Positions 32,500 through 40,459 of a stretch of 64,000 bases of DNA are shown here, in pieces (position 1 is the first letter of the stretch; the number at the start of each line of letters is the position of its first letter). The stretch is from NCBI GenBank assembly GCA_017551865.1, contig JAFZKB010000027.1, positions 206,818-270,817 on the forward strand, written 5' to 3'. The DNA comes from Clostridiales bacterium. GTDB taxonomy: Bacteria > Bacillota > Clostridia > Saccharofermentanales > Saccharofermentanaceae. The notes under the pieces are model-generated. The model ran no database searches. It worked only from the letters and a program-made list of their open reading frames with translations, and was not told the origin of the DNA. The translations under genes were made by a program, and so were the position numbers.

Positions 32500-33534
32500 T
32501 CAATGTCCGTGAAGATCACAGATGACATCGAGTTTTTCCGAGAAAAACAGGAGTGCCTCTGCCTGGGTCATCTTTAATTTTTCGATCGTGCCGGTGCCGC
32601 GGGCCGAGATCACGGTGACATCGTCCTTATACGGCGCAAGATTCTTCATGATCCTCCGAAGGAGGGACTCTTTCGACACGCCTTCGAGTTTTCTGGGGAA
32701 TCCCAGCATATCATAAAGCCGGAAAAGGGCTTCTGACGGATTCATCGCAGCAACCGCAAATGCCAGTGCCTCACCTTCCGAATAACGGAGGAAACGGAAA
32801 TGCTCGAGGATCGCTTCCTTGATCTCTTTTCCGAAATCAAACGCACACGGATCCTGTTCTCTGATTCTGGCTTTAGCAAGATAGCATTCGTCAATGGTAA
32901 TAAACATATCGGCTTTTGTTACGAGCCGGTTTAAAAGCGTGATCTGGTCGAGCATGGCATACCGGATGATCTGTGCATAGCCGTTCTTCATAAAGTGTTC
33001 CGGAACCGTCGGAAGAAAATCCACATCCATATAAACAGCAACCGGTTCACACTTGACACTGACACAGTCCTTATGGCTCATGTAATTCAGATATGAAGTA
33101 TCCGCTTCGGCGGATTCGAGCATACTCATAAGCGTCGTCGGAACGAGGCAGTAGGTCAGCCCGCCGAGGAAAGTGGATGCGACAAAGGCCGTCACGTCCA
33201 TGATGCTTCCTCCGCCCCAGCCGACCAGAAGATCATCTGGAGTAAAAGAGATATCCATCAGGCGCTCGAAGACCTGCATGACCACGTCAAAGTTCTTCGA
33301 CGACTGTCTTCCGTCGATCTGGATGACCGTCGGGGCGATTTCCCGTTTTTCAAGTTCCGTGATAAAACCCGCATGGTGAAGACCATTGACCTCCTTATCG
33401 GTCACGATCGCCACCTTAACGGGCGCAGAAGAAGAACGCTGCTTGATAAGATCGATCAGACAGGTATGTGCCATCTGCCGACCGCACTCGATCGGATAAC
33501 GGCGTAAACTCTCTACACGCTTGACACAGGTCAT
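32500..33534 (-). CDS. AroB-like protein lacking metal ligands
   Basis: 344 aa from the ATG at 33532-33534 (AAGGA 7 nt upstream). The fold matches dehydroquinate synthase: NAD site GGGSIMDVTAFVAS (108-120), LVPTTLMSM (130-137), VYMDVDFLPTVPE (167-179). Zinc and substrate residues are replaced: AEVIKYG reads AQIIRYA (Q188), NFGHTxGH reads DFGKEIKE (236-240), LHGEA reads SEGEA (E253), GGKT reads EADT and the late DKK is lost. Dehydroquinate formation is therefore unlikely; a NAD-binding or regulatory role is inference. First gene of a run with the M28-like lipoprotein and an orphan protein. No other shikimate genes nearby. Confidence 0.8.
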   Translation of the reverse strand: MTCVKRVESLRRYPIECGRQMAHTCLIDLIKQRSSSAPVKVAIVTDKEVNGLHHAGFITELEKREIAPTVIQIDGRQSSKNFDVVMQVFERLMDISFTPDDLLVGWGGGSIMDVTAFVASTFLGGLTYCLVPTTLMSMLESAEADTSYLNYMSHKDCVSVKCEPVAVYMDVDFLPTVPEHFMKNGYAQIIRYAMLDQITLLNRLVTKADMFITIDECYLAKARIREQDPCAFDFGKEIKEAILEHFRFLRYSEGEALAFAVAAMNPSEALFRLYDMLGFPRKLEGVSKESLLRRIMKNLAPYKDDVTVISARGTGTIEKLKMTQAEALLFFSEKLDVICDLHGH

Positions 33535-33575
33535 TGGTACGTCCTTCTCCTTTCTTTTCGACATATACCCTTGAT

Positions 33576-33584
33576 ATGATAACA
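33576..33584 (-). promoter_or_regulatory. Extended -10 promoter for the AroB-like gene
   Basis: Minus-strand TGTTATCAT, 41 nt before the start; the -35 is weak. Confidence 0.4.
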
Positions 33585-33644
33585 CTTTTGCGCATAACTT
33601 TGTACAAAAAAGTCTCAAGACAAGTGCTTTTCCCAAAGTATATG

Positions 33645-33653
33645 TGATAAAAT
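33645..33653 (+). promoter_or_regulatory. Extended -10 promoter for gltX
   Basis: TGATAAAAT, 34 nt before the gltX ATG, divergent from the AroB-like promoter. A second candidate, TGTTATAAA, lies 14 nt closer to the gene. Confidence 0.45.
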
Positions 33654-33687
33654 AGGTTGTTATAAAAAAAGGAAGAGGTCATTTACC

Positions 33688-35160
33688 ATGCCAATCACAA
33701 ATCCGGCTATCCGCACACGTTTTGCGCCGAGTCCGACGGGCTTCATGCACGTAGGGAACTTAAGAACGGCGCTGTACGAGTATCTTATCGCAAAATCCCT
33801 AGGCGGTACATTCGTCCTTCGTATCGAGGATACTGACCAGGAACGCTATGTGGAAGGTGCCGTGGATGTTATCTATAAGACACTTAAGACCGCAGGTCTT
33901 GTTCATGACGAAGGTCCGGACATCGGCGGAGATTTCGGACCGTATGTCCAGAGCGAGCGTATGGATCTTTATAAGCCTTACGCCGAGGAGCTCGTCAAAA
34001 AAGGGCACGCCTACTACTGCTTCTGCAGCAAAGAGCGTCTCGCTTCCCTTCACGAGGAAGGCGGTGTCGAGGGCGGCTATGACCGTCACTGCCGTGATCT
34101 TTCCGAGGAAGAGATCAAGAAGAACCTGGAAGCCGGTATTCCTTATGTTATCCGTCAGAAAATGCCGCTTACCGGCGAGACGACATTCCATGACTGTGTC
34201 TATGGCGACATCACCGTGCAGAACAAAGAGCTCGAGGATCAGATCCTTCTGAAGGCCGACGGCTATCCGACATATAACTTCGCAAATATCATCGACGATC
34301 ATCTCATGAAGATCTCCCACGTCGTACGTGGTTCCGAGTATCTTTCCTCCACACCGAAGTATAACCTCTGCTACGAGGCATTCGGCTGGGAGATCCCGAC
34401 CTATGTGCATCTCCCGCTGATCCAGGGAAAGAACGACGACGGCACAGTCAGTAAGCTCAGTAAGCGTCACGGCGCCACAGGCTTTGAGGATCTGGTCGCA
34501 CAGGGATTCCTTCCTGAAGCCATCATCAACTACATTGCCCTTCTCGGCTGGTGCCCGAAGGACAATCAGGAGGTCTTCTCTCTCCCTGAGCTCTGTGAAG
34601 CATTCGATATCTCCGGGATCAGCAAATCTCCGTCGGTATTCGACTACGATAAGCTCGAATGGTTCAATGGCGAGTATATCCGTAAAATGACCGAAGAAGA
34701 GTTCATCGAATTCGCTAAGCCTGAACTTCTTAAGTTCCCGATGATCACAGAGGATCTGTATCCGCTGTTTACCGAGATCATGCAGCCGCGTATCACACGT
34801 CTTCGGCAGATCTCCGAAAAGCTCGGTTTCCTTCTGGAGCTTGCCGATTACGACCTGGAGCTCTATGTGCATAAGAAGAGCAAGACCACGAAGGAAGGCT
34901 CTCTCGAGATGCTTAACATCGTGCTCCCGATGCTTTACGAGATCGAATGGACCAAGGATTCTCTTTCCGAGTGTCTGACCGGTCTTGCTGAAGGCATGGG
35001 CGTCAAGAACGCACTCGTAATGTGGCCGGTTAGAATTGCAGCTTCCGGTACGGCAGTTACCCCGGGCGGTGCTGTCGAAGTCCTGCTTCTCCTCGGAAAA
35101 GAAGAAGCCCTGAAGCGCATCGAATCCGGACGACAGCGACTCTCCGCTGCATTGTCCTGA
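33688..35160 (+). CDS. gltX: Glutamyl-tRNA synthetase
   Basis: 490 aa. Class I motif FAPSPTGFMHVGNLRTALY (HVGN as the HIGH box) and KLSKRHG as the KMSKS loop, with LRIEDTDQERYVEGA. It charges tRNA-Glu; a discriminating or non-discriminating role cannot be decided from sequence alone. The neighbouring glnS would make the Glu-tRNA-Gln route unnecessary. AGAGG precedes the ATG. Length and domain order are standard. Confidence 0.97.
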   Translation: MPITNPAIRTRFAPSPTGFMHVGNLRTALYEYLIAKSLGGTFVLRIEDTDQERYVEGAVDVIYKTLKTAGLVHDEGPDIGGDFGPYVQSERMDLYKPYAEELVKKGHAYYCFCSKERLASLHEEGGVEGGYDRHCRDLSEEEIKKNLEAGIPYVIRQKMPLTGETTFHDCVYGDITVQNKELEDQILLKADGYPTYNFANIIDDHLMKISHVVRGSEYLSSTPKYNLCYEAFGWEIPTYVHLPLIQGKNDDGTVSKLSKRHGATGFEDLVAQGFLPEAIINYIALLGWCPKDNQEVFSLPELCEAFDISGISKSPSVFDYDKLEWFNGEYIRKMTEEEFIEFAKPELLKFPMITEDLYPLFTEIMQPRITRLRQISEKLGFLLELADYDLELYVHKKSKTTKEGSLEMLNIVLPMLYEIEWTKDSLSECLTGLAEGMGVKNALVMWPVRIAASGTAVTPGGAVEVLLLLGKEEALKRIESGRQRLSAALS

Positions 35161-35202
35161 TAAAGGAAAGGACTACGGTTCTTTTCCATCGATAAAATAA
35201 CC

Positions 35203-35220
35203 GCACACAAAGGCGTGTGC
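35203..35220 (+). other. Small hairpin between gltX and glnS
   Basis: GCACAC-aaaggc-GTGTGC, a perfect 6-bp stem 22 nt before the glnS start. It has no T-run, so it is not a clear terminator; it may be an mRNA processing or stability element. Confidence 0.35.
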
Positions 35221-35242
35221 AAGAAAGTGAGAGTAATAGAAA

Positions 35243-36913
35243 ATGAGTGAATATAAGAGTTTTATCCATGAAGCGATCGAAGAAGATATCGGACCGGGCG
35301 GACGTTACGAAGGTAAGACCGTCCATACACGTTTCCCACCGGAACCGAACGGATATCTTCACATCGGTCACGCAAAGGCATTAGAGATCGACTTCGGTAT
35401 GGCGGAGCAGTATGGCGGCCTTTGTAATCTCCGTATGGATGACACCAACCCGACCAAAGAAGACGAAGAATACGTCGAAGCGATCAAGGAAGATATCAAG
35501 TGGCTCGGACATGACTGGGACGACCGCTTCTACTATGCATCTTCCTACTTCGACAAGATGTATGAATATGCCGTCGAGCTCATTAAAAAGGGTCTGGCGT
35601 ATGTCTGCCAGCTGACTCCGGAAGAAATGAAGGAGCACAGAGGCGACCTTACGCATCCTGCAACCAGCCCGTACCGTGACCGCCCGATCGAAGAGAGCCT
35701 GGATCTTTTCGAGCGGATGAAGAACGGCGAATTCGAAGATGGTGCGATGACACTTCGTGCCAAGATCGACCTGGCTTCCGGTAACTTCAATATGCGTGAC
35801 CCGGCGATCTACCGTATTAACCACATGCGTCACCATAATACCGGGGACAAGTGGTGCATCTATCCGATGTATGACTTCGCACACCCAATCGAGGATGCAC
35901 TCGAAGGTATCACGCACTCCCTCTGTTCCCTCGAATTTGAGGCACACAGACCGCTCTATGACTGGGTCATCGAAAACTGTCCGGTACCTTCCAAGCCGCG
36001 TCAGATCGAGTTCGCACGTCTTGGCATCACACATACGGTATTAAGTAAGAGAAAGCTCCGCAACATGGTCGAGACCGGCCTCGTTGACGGATGGGACGAT
36101 CCACGTATGCCTACCCTCTGCGGTCTGCGCCGTCGCGGATATACTCCGGCATCTATTCACAATTTCCACTCCAGAAACGGTATCTCCAAAGTCAATGCAG
36201 TCGTTGACTACGCATTCCTCGAGTACTGCCTGAGAGAGGACTTAAATGCCACCGCGAAGCGTGTCATGGGCGTCGTACATCCTGTAAAGCTCATCATCGA
36301 CAACTATCCGGAAGGAAAAACGGAGACATTTACTGTCGAGAACAATCCGGAAAGACCCGAAGACGGAACACGTGAAGTTTCTTTCTCGAAAGAACTCTGG
36401 ATCGAGGAAGATGATTTCATGGAGGTTCCGGAGAAGAAGTATTTCCGTCTCTTCCCGGGTAATGAAGTCCGTCTGAAGTCCGCCTATGTCATCAAATGCA
36501 CGGGCTGTGACAAGGATGAAAACGGCAAAGTCATCGCTGTACATGCAGAATATGAGGAAAGCAGCCGCGGCGGTAATCCGGCCGACGGACGCCGTATCAA
36601 GGCCACGATCCACTGGGTGGATACGAAGACGGCACTTGACGCGACTGTACGTCTTTACGACCGTCTCTTCACCGTAGAAGCTCCGGATCTTGCCGACTGC
36701 AATTATCTCGACTTCATCAATCCGGATTCCCTGAAGGTCGTAGAAGGCGCGAAAGTGGAGGCTTCCCTTGCAGACGCGAAACCGGCAGACCGCTTCCAGT
36801 TCTTACGACTCGGATACTTCTGCATGGATACAAAAGACAGTAAGCCCGGAAAGCTCGTATTCAACCGAAGCGTATCATTGAAGGACAGCTATAAGCCGGC
36901 CACACAGGCATAA
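35243..36913 (+). CDS. glnS: Glutaminyl-tRNA synthetase
   Basis: 556 aa. RFPPEPNGYLHIGHAKAL contains HIGH, and LSKRKL is the KMSKS-type loop. The C-terminal anticodon-binding beta-barrels (from about 340) are complete, ending GKLVFNRSVSLKDSY. It forms Gln-tRNA-Gln directly. Most Firmicutes lack GlnS and use GatCAB amidation, so this gene is probably an old horizontal acquisition, although its base composition does not stand out here. It lies 82 nt after gltX and probably shares its transcript. Confidence 0.96.
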   Translation: MSEYKSFIHEAIEEDIGPGGRYEGKTVHTRFPPEPNGYLHIGHAKALEIDFGMAEQYGGLCNLRMDDTNPTKEDEEYVEAIKEDIKWLGHDWDDRFYYASSYFDKMYEYAVELIKKGLAYVCQLTPEEMKEHRGDLTHPATSPYRDRPIEESLDLFERMKNGEFEDGAMTLRAKIDLASGNFNMRDPAIYRINHMRHHNTGDKWCIYPMYDFAHPIEDALEGITHSLCSLEFEAHRPLYDWVIENCPVPSKPRQIEFARLGITHTVLSKRKLRNMVETGLVDGWDDPRMPTLCGLRRRGYTPASIHNFHSRNGISKVNAVVDYAFLEYCLREDLNATAKRVMGVVHPVKLIIDNYPEGKTETFTVENNPERPEDGTREVSFSKELWIEEDDFMEVPEKKYFRLFPGNEVRLKSAYVIKCTGCDKDENGKVIAVHAEYEESSRGGNPADGRRIKATIHWVDTKTALDATVRLYDRLFTVEAPDLADCNYLDFINPDSLKVVEGAKVEASLADAKPADRFQFLRLGYFCMDTKDSKPGKLVFNRSVSLKDSYKPATQA

Positions 36914-36933
36914 GATAAGAGATATAAAAACGC

Positions 36934-36988
36934 AAATGGAGCACCTCAGGAGTGACGATCCGGTCAAAGATGAGATGCTCCATTTTTA
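36934..36988 (+). terminator. Terminator after glnS
   Basis: Stem AAATGGAGCA(C)CTCA / TGAG(A)TGCTCCATTT with one mismatch, followed by TTTTTA on the plus strand. Confidence 0.75.
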
Positions 36989-37007
36989 TATGTCTAATAT
37001 TTATCCC

Positions 37008-37050
37008 AACAAAAAAGGAACTGCCGCGTAAGTGACAGTTCCTTTTCTTT
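37008..37050 (-). terminator. Terminator after sepF
   Basis: Perfect 11-bp stem AAAAGGAACTG / CAGTTCCTTTT with TTTTTTG on the minus strand and TTTTCTTTTTG on the plus strand, so it can act in both directions. Confidence 0.85.
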
Positions 37051-37065
37051 TTGAAATTGAATAAA

Positions 37066-37581
37066 TCAGAGTACCTGACGATATGCGATTGCCTGATTCT
37101 GAGCTTCTTCCTGCTTAGCAAGAGTCTCACGATCCATAAGAGCAACAGTTCTCGGTGCTACTACGAATGTCTTTCTGTTCTGATCGATCGGCTTTACGTT
37201 ACCATCGATAGAATAAGCGGCACCGGAAATATAGTCGATAACTCTCTGTGCAACTGCTCTTTCCACATTCTCGATGTTGCAGATAACTGTGTGACCTGCA
37301 CGGATGTGGTCACAAACCTGCTGCGAAGAACGGATGCTGTCCGGCTGCAGGATAACTACCTGAGTGTCTGCTGCGGAAACGCTCTTGATCGGAACGATGC
37401 GGGAATTCATCTCCGGCATTGGAAGTGGTTCCTGTTCAGGGGAAGAATAATCTCCGTCAATCTCATGGATGTCTTCGAAGTTCTCTTCTTCATAATCCTG
37501 GTAACCTTCTTCGTCGCCCTCATAATAGTCGTTGTCTACACCTGCGATCTTGTTTACGAGACTATTCCAAAAACCTGCCAT
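37066..37581 (-). CDS. sepF: Cell-division protein SepF
   Basis: 171 aa from the ATG at 37579-37581 (GGAGG upstream). MAGFWNSLVNKIAGV is the short N-terminal membrane-targeting helix of SepF. An acidic Asp/Glu/Tyr linker (about 17-65) follows, then the globular FtsZ-binding domain (DTQVVILQPDSIRSSQQVCDHIRAGHTVICNIENVERAVAQRVIDYISGAAYSIDGN). SepF anchors and bundles FtsZ at the division septum. It has its own promoter and lies downstream of yggS, the common ylmE-sepF order. Confidence 0.95.
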   Translation of the reverse strand: MAGFWNSLVNKIAGVDNDYYEGDEEGYQDYEEENFEDIHEIDGDYSSPEQEPLPMPEMNSRIVPIKSVSAADTQVVILQPDSIRSSQQVCDHIRAGHTVICNIENVERAVAQRVIDYISGAAYSIDGNVKPIDQNRKTFVVAPRTVALMDRETLAKQEEAQNQAIAYRQVL

Positions 37582-37642
37582 AACTACCTCCAAATTTACT
37601 GCTACAGTGCGTCGAAGCACTTGCAAATTTCACTATGAGGCT

Positions 37643-37671
37643 AGTATATGTCTACGAACTTTGGCTTTCAA
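37643..37671 (-). promoter_or_regulatory. sepF promoter with leader hairpin
   Basis: Minus strand TTGAAA (37666-37671), 17-nt spacer, TATACT (37643-37648). The leader has a 5-bp AGTGC/GCACT hairpin just before the ribosome site. Confidence 0.75.
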
Positions 37672-37770
37672 TAGAATCGGGGGAATGGTAAATAACATGT
37701 AACTTTGATAAGTTGCCGTGTAATTTTTCTGAAATATTAGGATATTTTTATGTCATCATTGGTGAAAATA

Positions 37771-38499
37771 TCAAACCGGGTCCGGATAATCGCGTTTTCC
37801 GAATATCGCTGTTCCGATACGCACATGAGTTGCGCCGCAGGCGATCGCTTCACGGAAGTCCCCGCTCATTCCCATCGACAGATACTTCCAGTTCTTCTCA
37901 TCCGCACCTTCTTTTTTCAGCTGATCGAAAAGGACCCGTGTCTTTTCAAAAACGGATCGCGCCTGCCCTTCCTGCTGCTGGATCGGCGCCATCGTCATGA
38001 GGCCGCAGAGATCGAGATTCGGAAGAGAAAAGAGTTCTTCGAACTGCGCCTTCACTTCTTCTTCAGAAAAACCGTGTTTACTCTCTTCTCCCGAAACATT
38101 GACCTCAAGGAGGATACGGGCGGTCAGATCCCTGGCCTGGTAGCGTTTACTGATCTCTTTTGCAAGAGATAGCGTGTCCACGGAATGGATAAGATACGGA
38201 TCACCGACGATGGTCCTTACCTTTCTGCTCTGGATCGTGCCGATCAGATGCCAGTTCGGATGAAGATCCTTCTCATCCAGGGCCTGCTTCTTGGCATGCA
38301 TCTCTTCCGGGCGGTTCTCCCCAAGATCTGTTAAGCCGAGGGAAAAGGCCTGTGCAGCATACTCTGCCGGGAAGAATTTCGACACGCCGATCAGCGTGAT
38401 CTCCTTTTCGTCCCTGCCGGCCTCTTTTGCAGCTTCACGGATCTGTTCTCTCACGCGGTTGATATTTTCGAGCATTTCTTCCGGACTAAACATATTCAT
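37771..38499 (-). CDS. yggS: PLP homeostasis protein (YggS/YlmE family)
   Basis: 242 aa alanine-racemase-like barrel without the second domain. The PLP lysine is K41 (LIGVSKFFP), followed by GENRPEEM, NWHLIGTIQSRKVR and SMGMSGDFREAI near the C-terminus, which binds phosphate. The family buffers PLP and affects amino-acid balance rather than catalysing a known reaction. It begins 1 nt after the HlyD-like gene and is separated from sepF by 189 nt holding the sepF promoter. Confidence 0.94.
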   Translation of the reverse strand: MNMFSPEEMLENINRVREQIREAAKEAGRDEKEITLIGVSKFFPAEYAAQAFSLGLTDLGENRPEEMHAKKQALDEKDLHPNWHLIGTIQSRKVRTIVGDPYLIHSVDTLSLAKEISKRYQARDLTARILLEVNVSGEESKHGFSEEEVKAQFEELFSLPNLDLCGLMTMAPIQQQEGQARSVFEKTRVLFDQLKKEGADEKNWKYLSMGMSGDFREAIACGATHVRIGTAIFGKRDYPDPV

Positions 38500-38500
38500 G

Positions 38501-40456
38501 TTATTTTTCCACCTTGTCCCCTTCTTTTACCGTACTCGGATTCGTAATAACGATCGTACTGATACTCGGGACAGTCTGCTTATCATCGATCGGTGCAATG
38601 ATCGCATACTCTCTGTCATAGTCTTTGACCTGCACGGTATAGCCCTTGGCATAGCCGCTCTCATTGACATAGATTGTAGCGATTCCGCGATCGTAATCTG
38701 CGTCTGCCAGAGAGGAAACCGGAACGCGGATACCGCTCGTCGATGTCTGGACGATCTCGATATCTACCGTACGTCGGTCCAGAAGTCTTTCCACCTGATT
38801 CGATGTCTTAAATACGACCATCAGGCCGTCACGGGTAACGGCACAGCGGATGACGATACAGTCGGCAATAGAGATGGCTTCCGAAGGAATACGAATCACA
38901 TGGACGGAGTCTTCCTTAAACTCATCCATCGACGCATTTTTCAGAAGGCAGGCGAAATACTGTTCATCGTTCTGCACGATACGAAGGACCGGCTCATTCT
39001 GCTTGATCTGCAGGTCACCGGTAATAATGCTGCTACTGTCTTTGATAAGCTGCTCGCACTTGGTATCTACCATATTCATGAGAAGGTCGAGGGTGATGAT
39101 CTCTTCCTGTCCGTCGAGCTTATAGGAAACGATGCCCGGTTCATTCGCGCTGATCGAGTTAGCCCGATTCTTCAGCTGAGTCTGAAGATTGCTCTCGCTG
39201 TTGCGGAGCGTATTTAACTGCTCGTCTTCAAAATCGATATCTTTCAGGTTCGTATCACGCTTTTCCATCAGTACGCGGATTGAAGACGAATAACTGGTCA
39301 TGTTGTTGAGGTTATTAAGGAGTGCATCCTGCCGGATCGTCGTAATGATCGGGTGGATCTCTTCATTGGTCTCGGTAAAGATCGCTTTCGCCGCTACGCC
39401 TTTTCCCTGATTCATGAGCTGTCGTTCGATATCGACGATCTGCTGCTCGACGTTCTGAAGATCCGTAAGTGTAGACTCCATTCCGTCCGGGATGACCAGC
39501 GCCAGAAGCTGGTTCTTCGCCACGCGGCTGCCTTCAGTCGCCTGTGCAAGCAGAGCACCTGTGTGCGTGGAATTGATTACGGATTCATTTCTTACAACGA
39601 GAGCATTGGTACCGATCGTATGCTCGATCGTTCCCTGTGTTGCAAATGCATATGTCGGCTTGGCAGAGACATAATCCTCTACGTAAAGGACCGCGATGAT
39701 CATCATGCCGGTCAGGATCAATATCGAAAGAAAAGCATTAAAAGCGGCGCGCAGAGAATCTCTCTTACGCATCTTCGCCATGTGCTTTCTTCTCTCTTCA
39801 CCGACCTCGGGACGTGTCTCCTCGAGGACATCTGGCACGATCTGCTGTTCCTTCTTCGCCGCCTCTTCTTTTTCCTTCTCGAGTTTCTGCTTCTGGATCA
39901 GCTGATTTCTCTTATCGATCTGACGGACTCTCCACCAGGACAGTTTCTTCGGCTGTACCTTCGGAGCTTCTTTCTCCACAACGGTAGTTGTCGGTTCCTG
40001 TTCATCCCCGAAAAGAGGACGTCGGAACTGCGGTGCGACCGGATCGGCCTTAAGCGAATTGTTCGAAGAAGCCGGATTCGGATTTTGAGTATTGGGGGCA
40101 TTCCTTCTGACGACTGTCGGTGCCTTGCCCTTCTGCTTCATCTTAAGGTTTGCGGACACGCCTTTTTTCGGCATGGCGGAGATATTCTTCGCCGGAGCAT
40201 TTTTTGAAGGAGCCGTCTTCGAAGATACGTTTCTGCCTTCCGGATTTGCCCGGGATACGGAATTCATCTGCGCACGCGGATTCATTTTTCCCTGCGGAAC
40301 ATTTCTCTTAACAGCGGAATTGGAAGAAGACGGGATGTTTTTTCTGGGCACAGAAGGATTCACGGGAGACTTGGAAGGATCGACCTTCTGTCTGTCCCCG
40401 GCTCTCTGCATATTATTCATGCGGTTGCCGTTATTGCTCTTTTTGCCCTTGGCCAT
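38501..40456 (-). CDS. HlyD-like membrane adaptor with long disordered cytoplasmic tail
   Basis: 651 aa. Residues 1-170 are basic and rich in Asn, Pro, Ser and Lys (disordered); 171-236 is charged, probably coiled coil. One TM segment (237-259) precedes an extracytoplasmic HlyD-type region: a beta-barrel half (TGALLAQATEGSRVAKNQLLALV), a helical hairpin (about 325-430) and a C-terminal barrel (RVPVSSL, IATIYVNESGYAKGYTV). Such adaptors are often found beside sepF in Clostridia; no transporter partner is adjacent. It is coupled to the upstream lyase-like gene (3 nt apart). Confidence 0.8.
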   Translation of the reverse strand: MAKGKKSNNGNRMNNMQRAGDRQKVDPSKSPVNPSVPRKNIPSSSNSAVKRNVPQGKMNPRAQMNSVSRANPEGRNVSSKTAPSKNAPAKNISAMPKKGVSANLKMKQKGKAPTVVRRNAPNTQNPNPASSNNSLKADPVAPQFRRPLFGDEQEPTTTVVEKEAPKVQPKKLSWWRVRQIDKRNQLIQKQKLEKEKEEAAKKEQQIVPDVLEETRPEVGEERRKHMAKMRKRDSLRAAFNAFLSILILTGMMIIAVLYVEDYVSAKPTYAFATQGTIEHTIGTNALVVRNESVINSTHTGALLAQATEGSRVAKNQLLALVIPDGMESTLTDLQNVEQQIVDIERQLMNQGKGVAAKAIFTETNEEIHPIITTIRQDALLNNLNNMTSYSSSIRVLMEKRDTNLKDIDFEDEQLNTLRNSESNLQTQLKNRANSISANEPGIVSYKLDGQEEIITLDLLMNMVDTKCEQLIKDSSSIITGDLQIKQNEPVLRIVQNDEQYFACLLKNASMDEFKEDSVHVIRIPSEAISIADCIVIRCAVTRDGLMVVFKTSNQVERLLDRRTVDIEIVQTSTSGIRVPVSSLADADYDRGIATIYVNESGYAKGYTVQVKDYDREYAIIAPIDDKQTVPSISTIVITNPSTVKEGDKVEK

Positions 40457-40459
40457 CGA

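Noticed and set aside
33535..33636. Longer N-terminus for the AroB-like protein
   Set aside because: The extension would place the AAAGGAGAAGGA ribosome site inside the coding region; the family N-terminus begins near the ATG at 33534.
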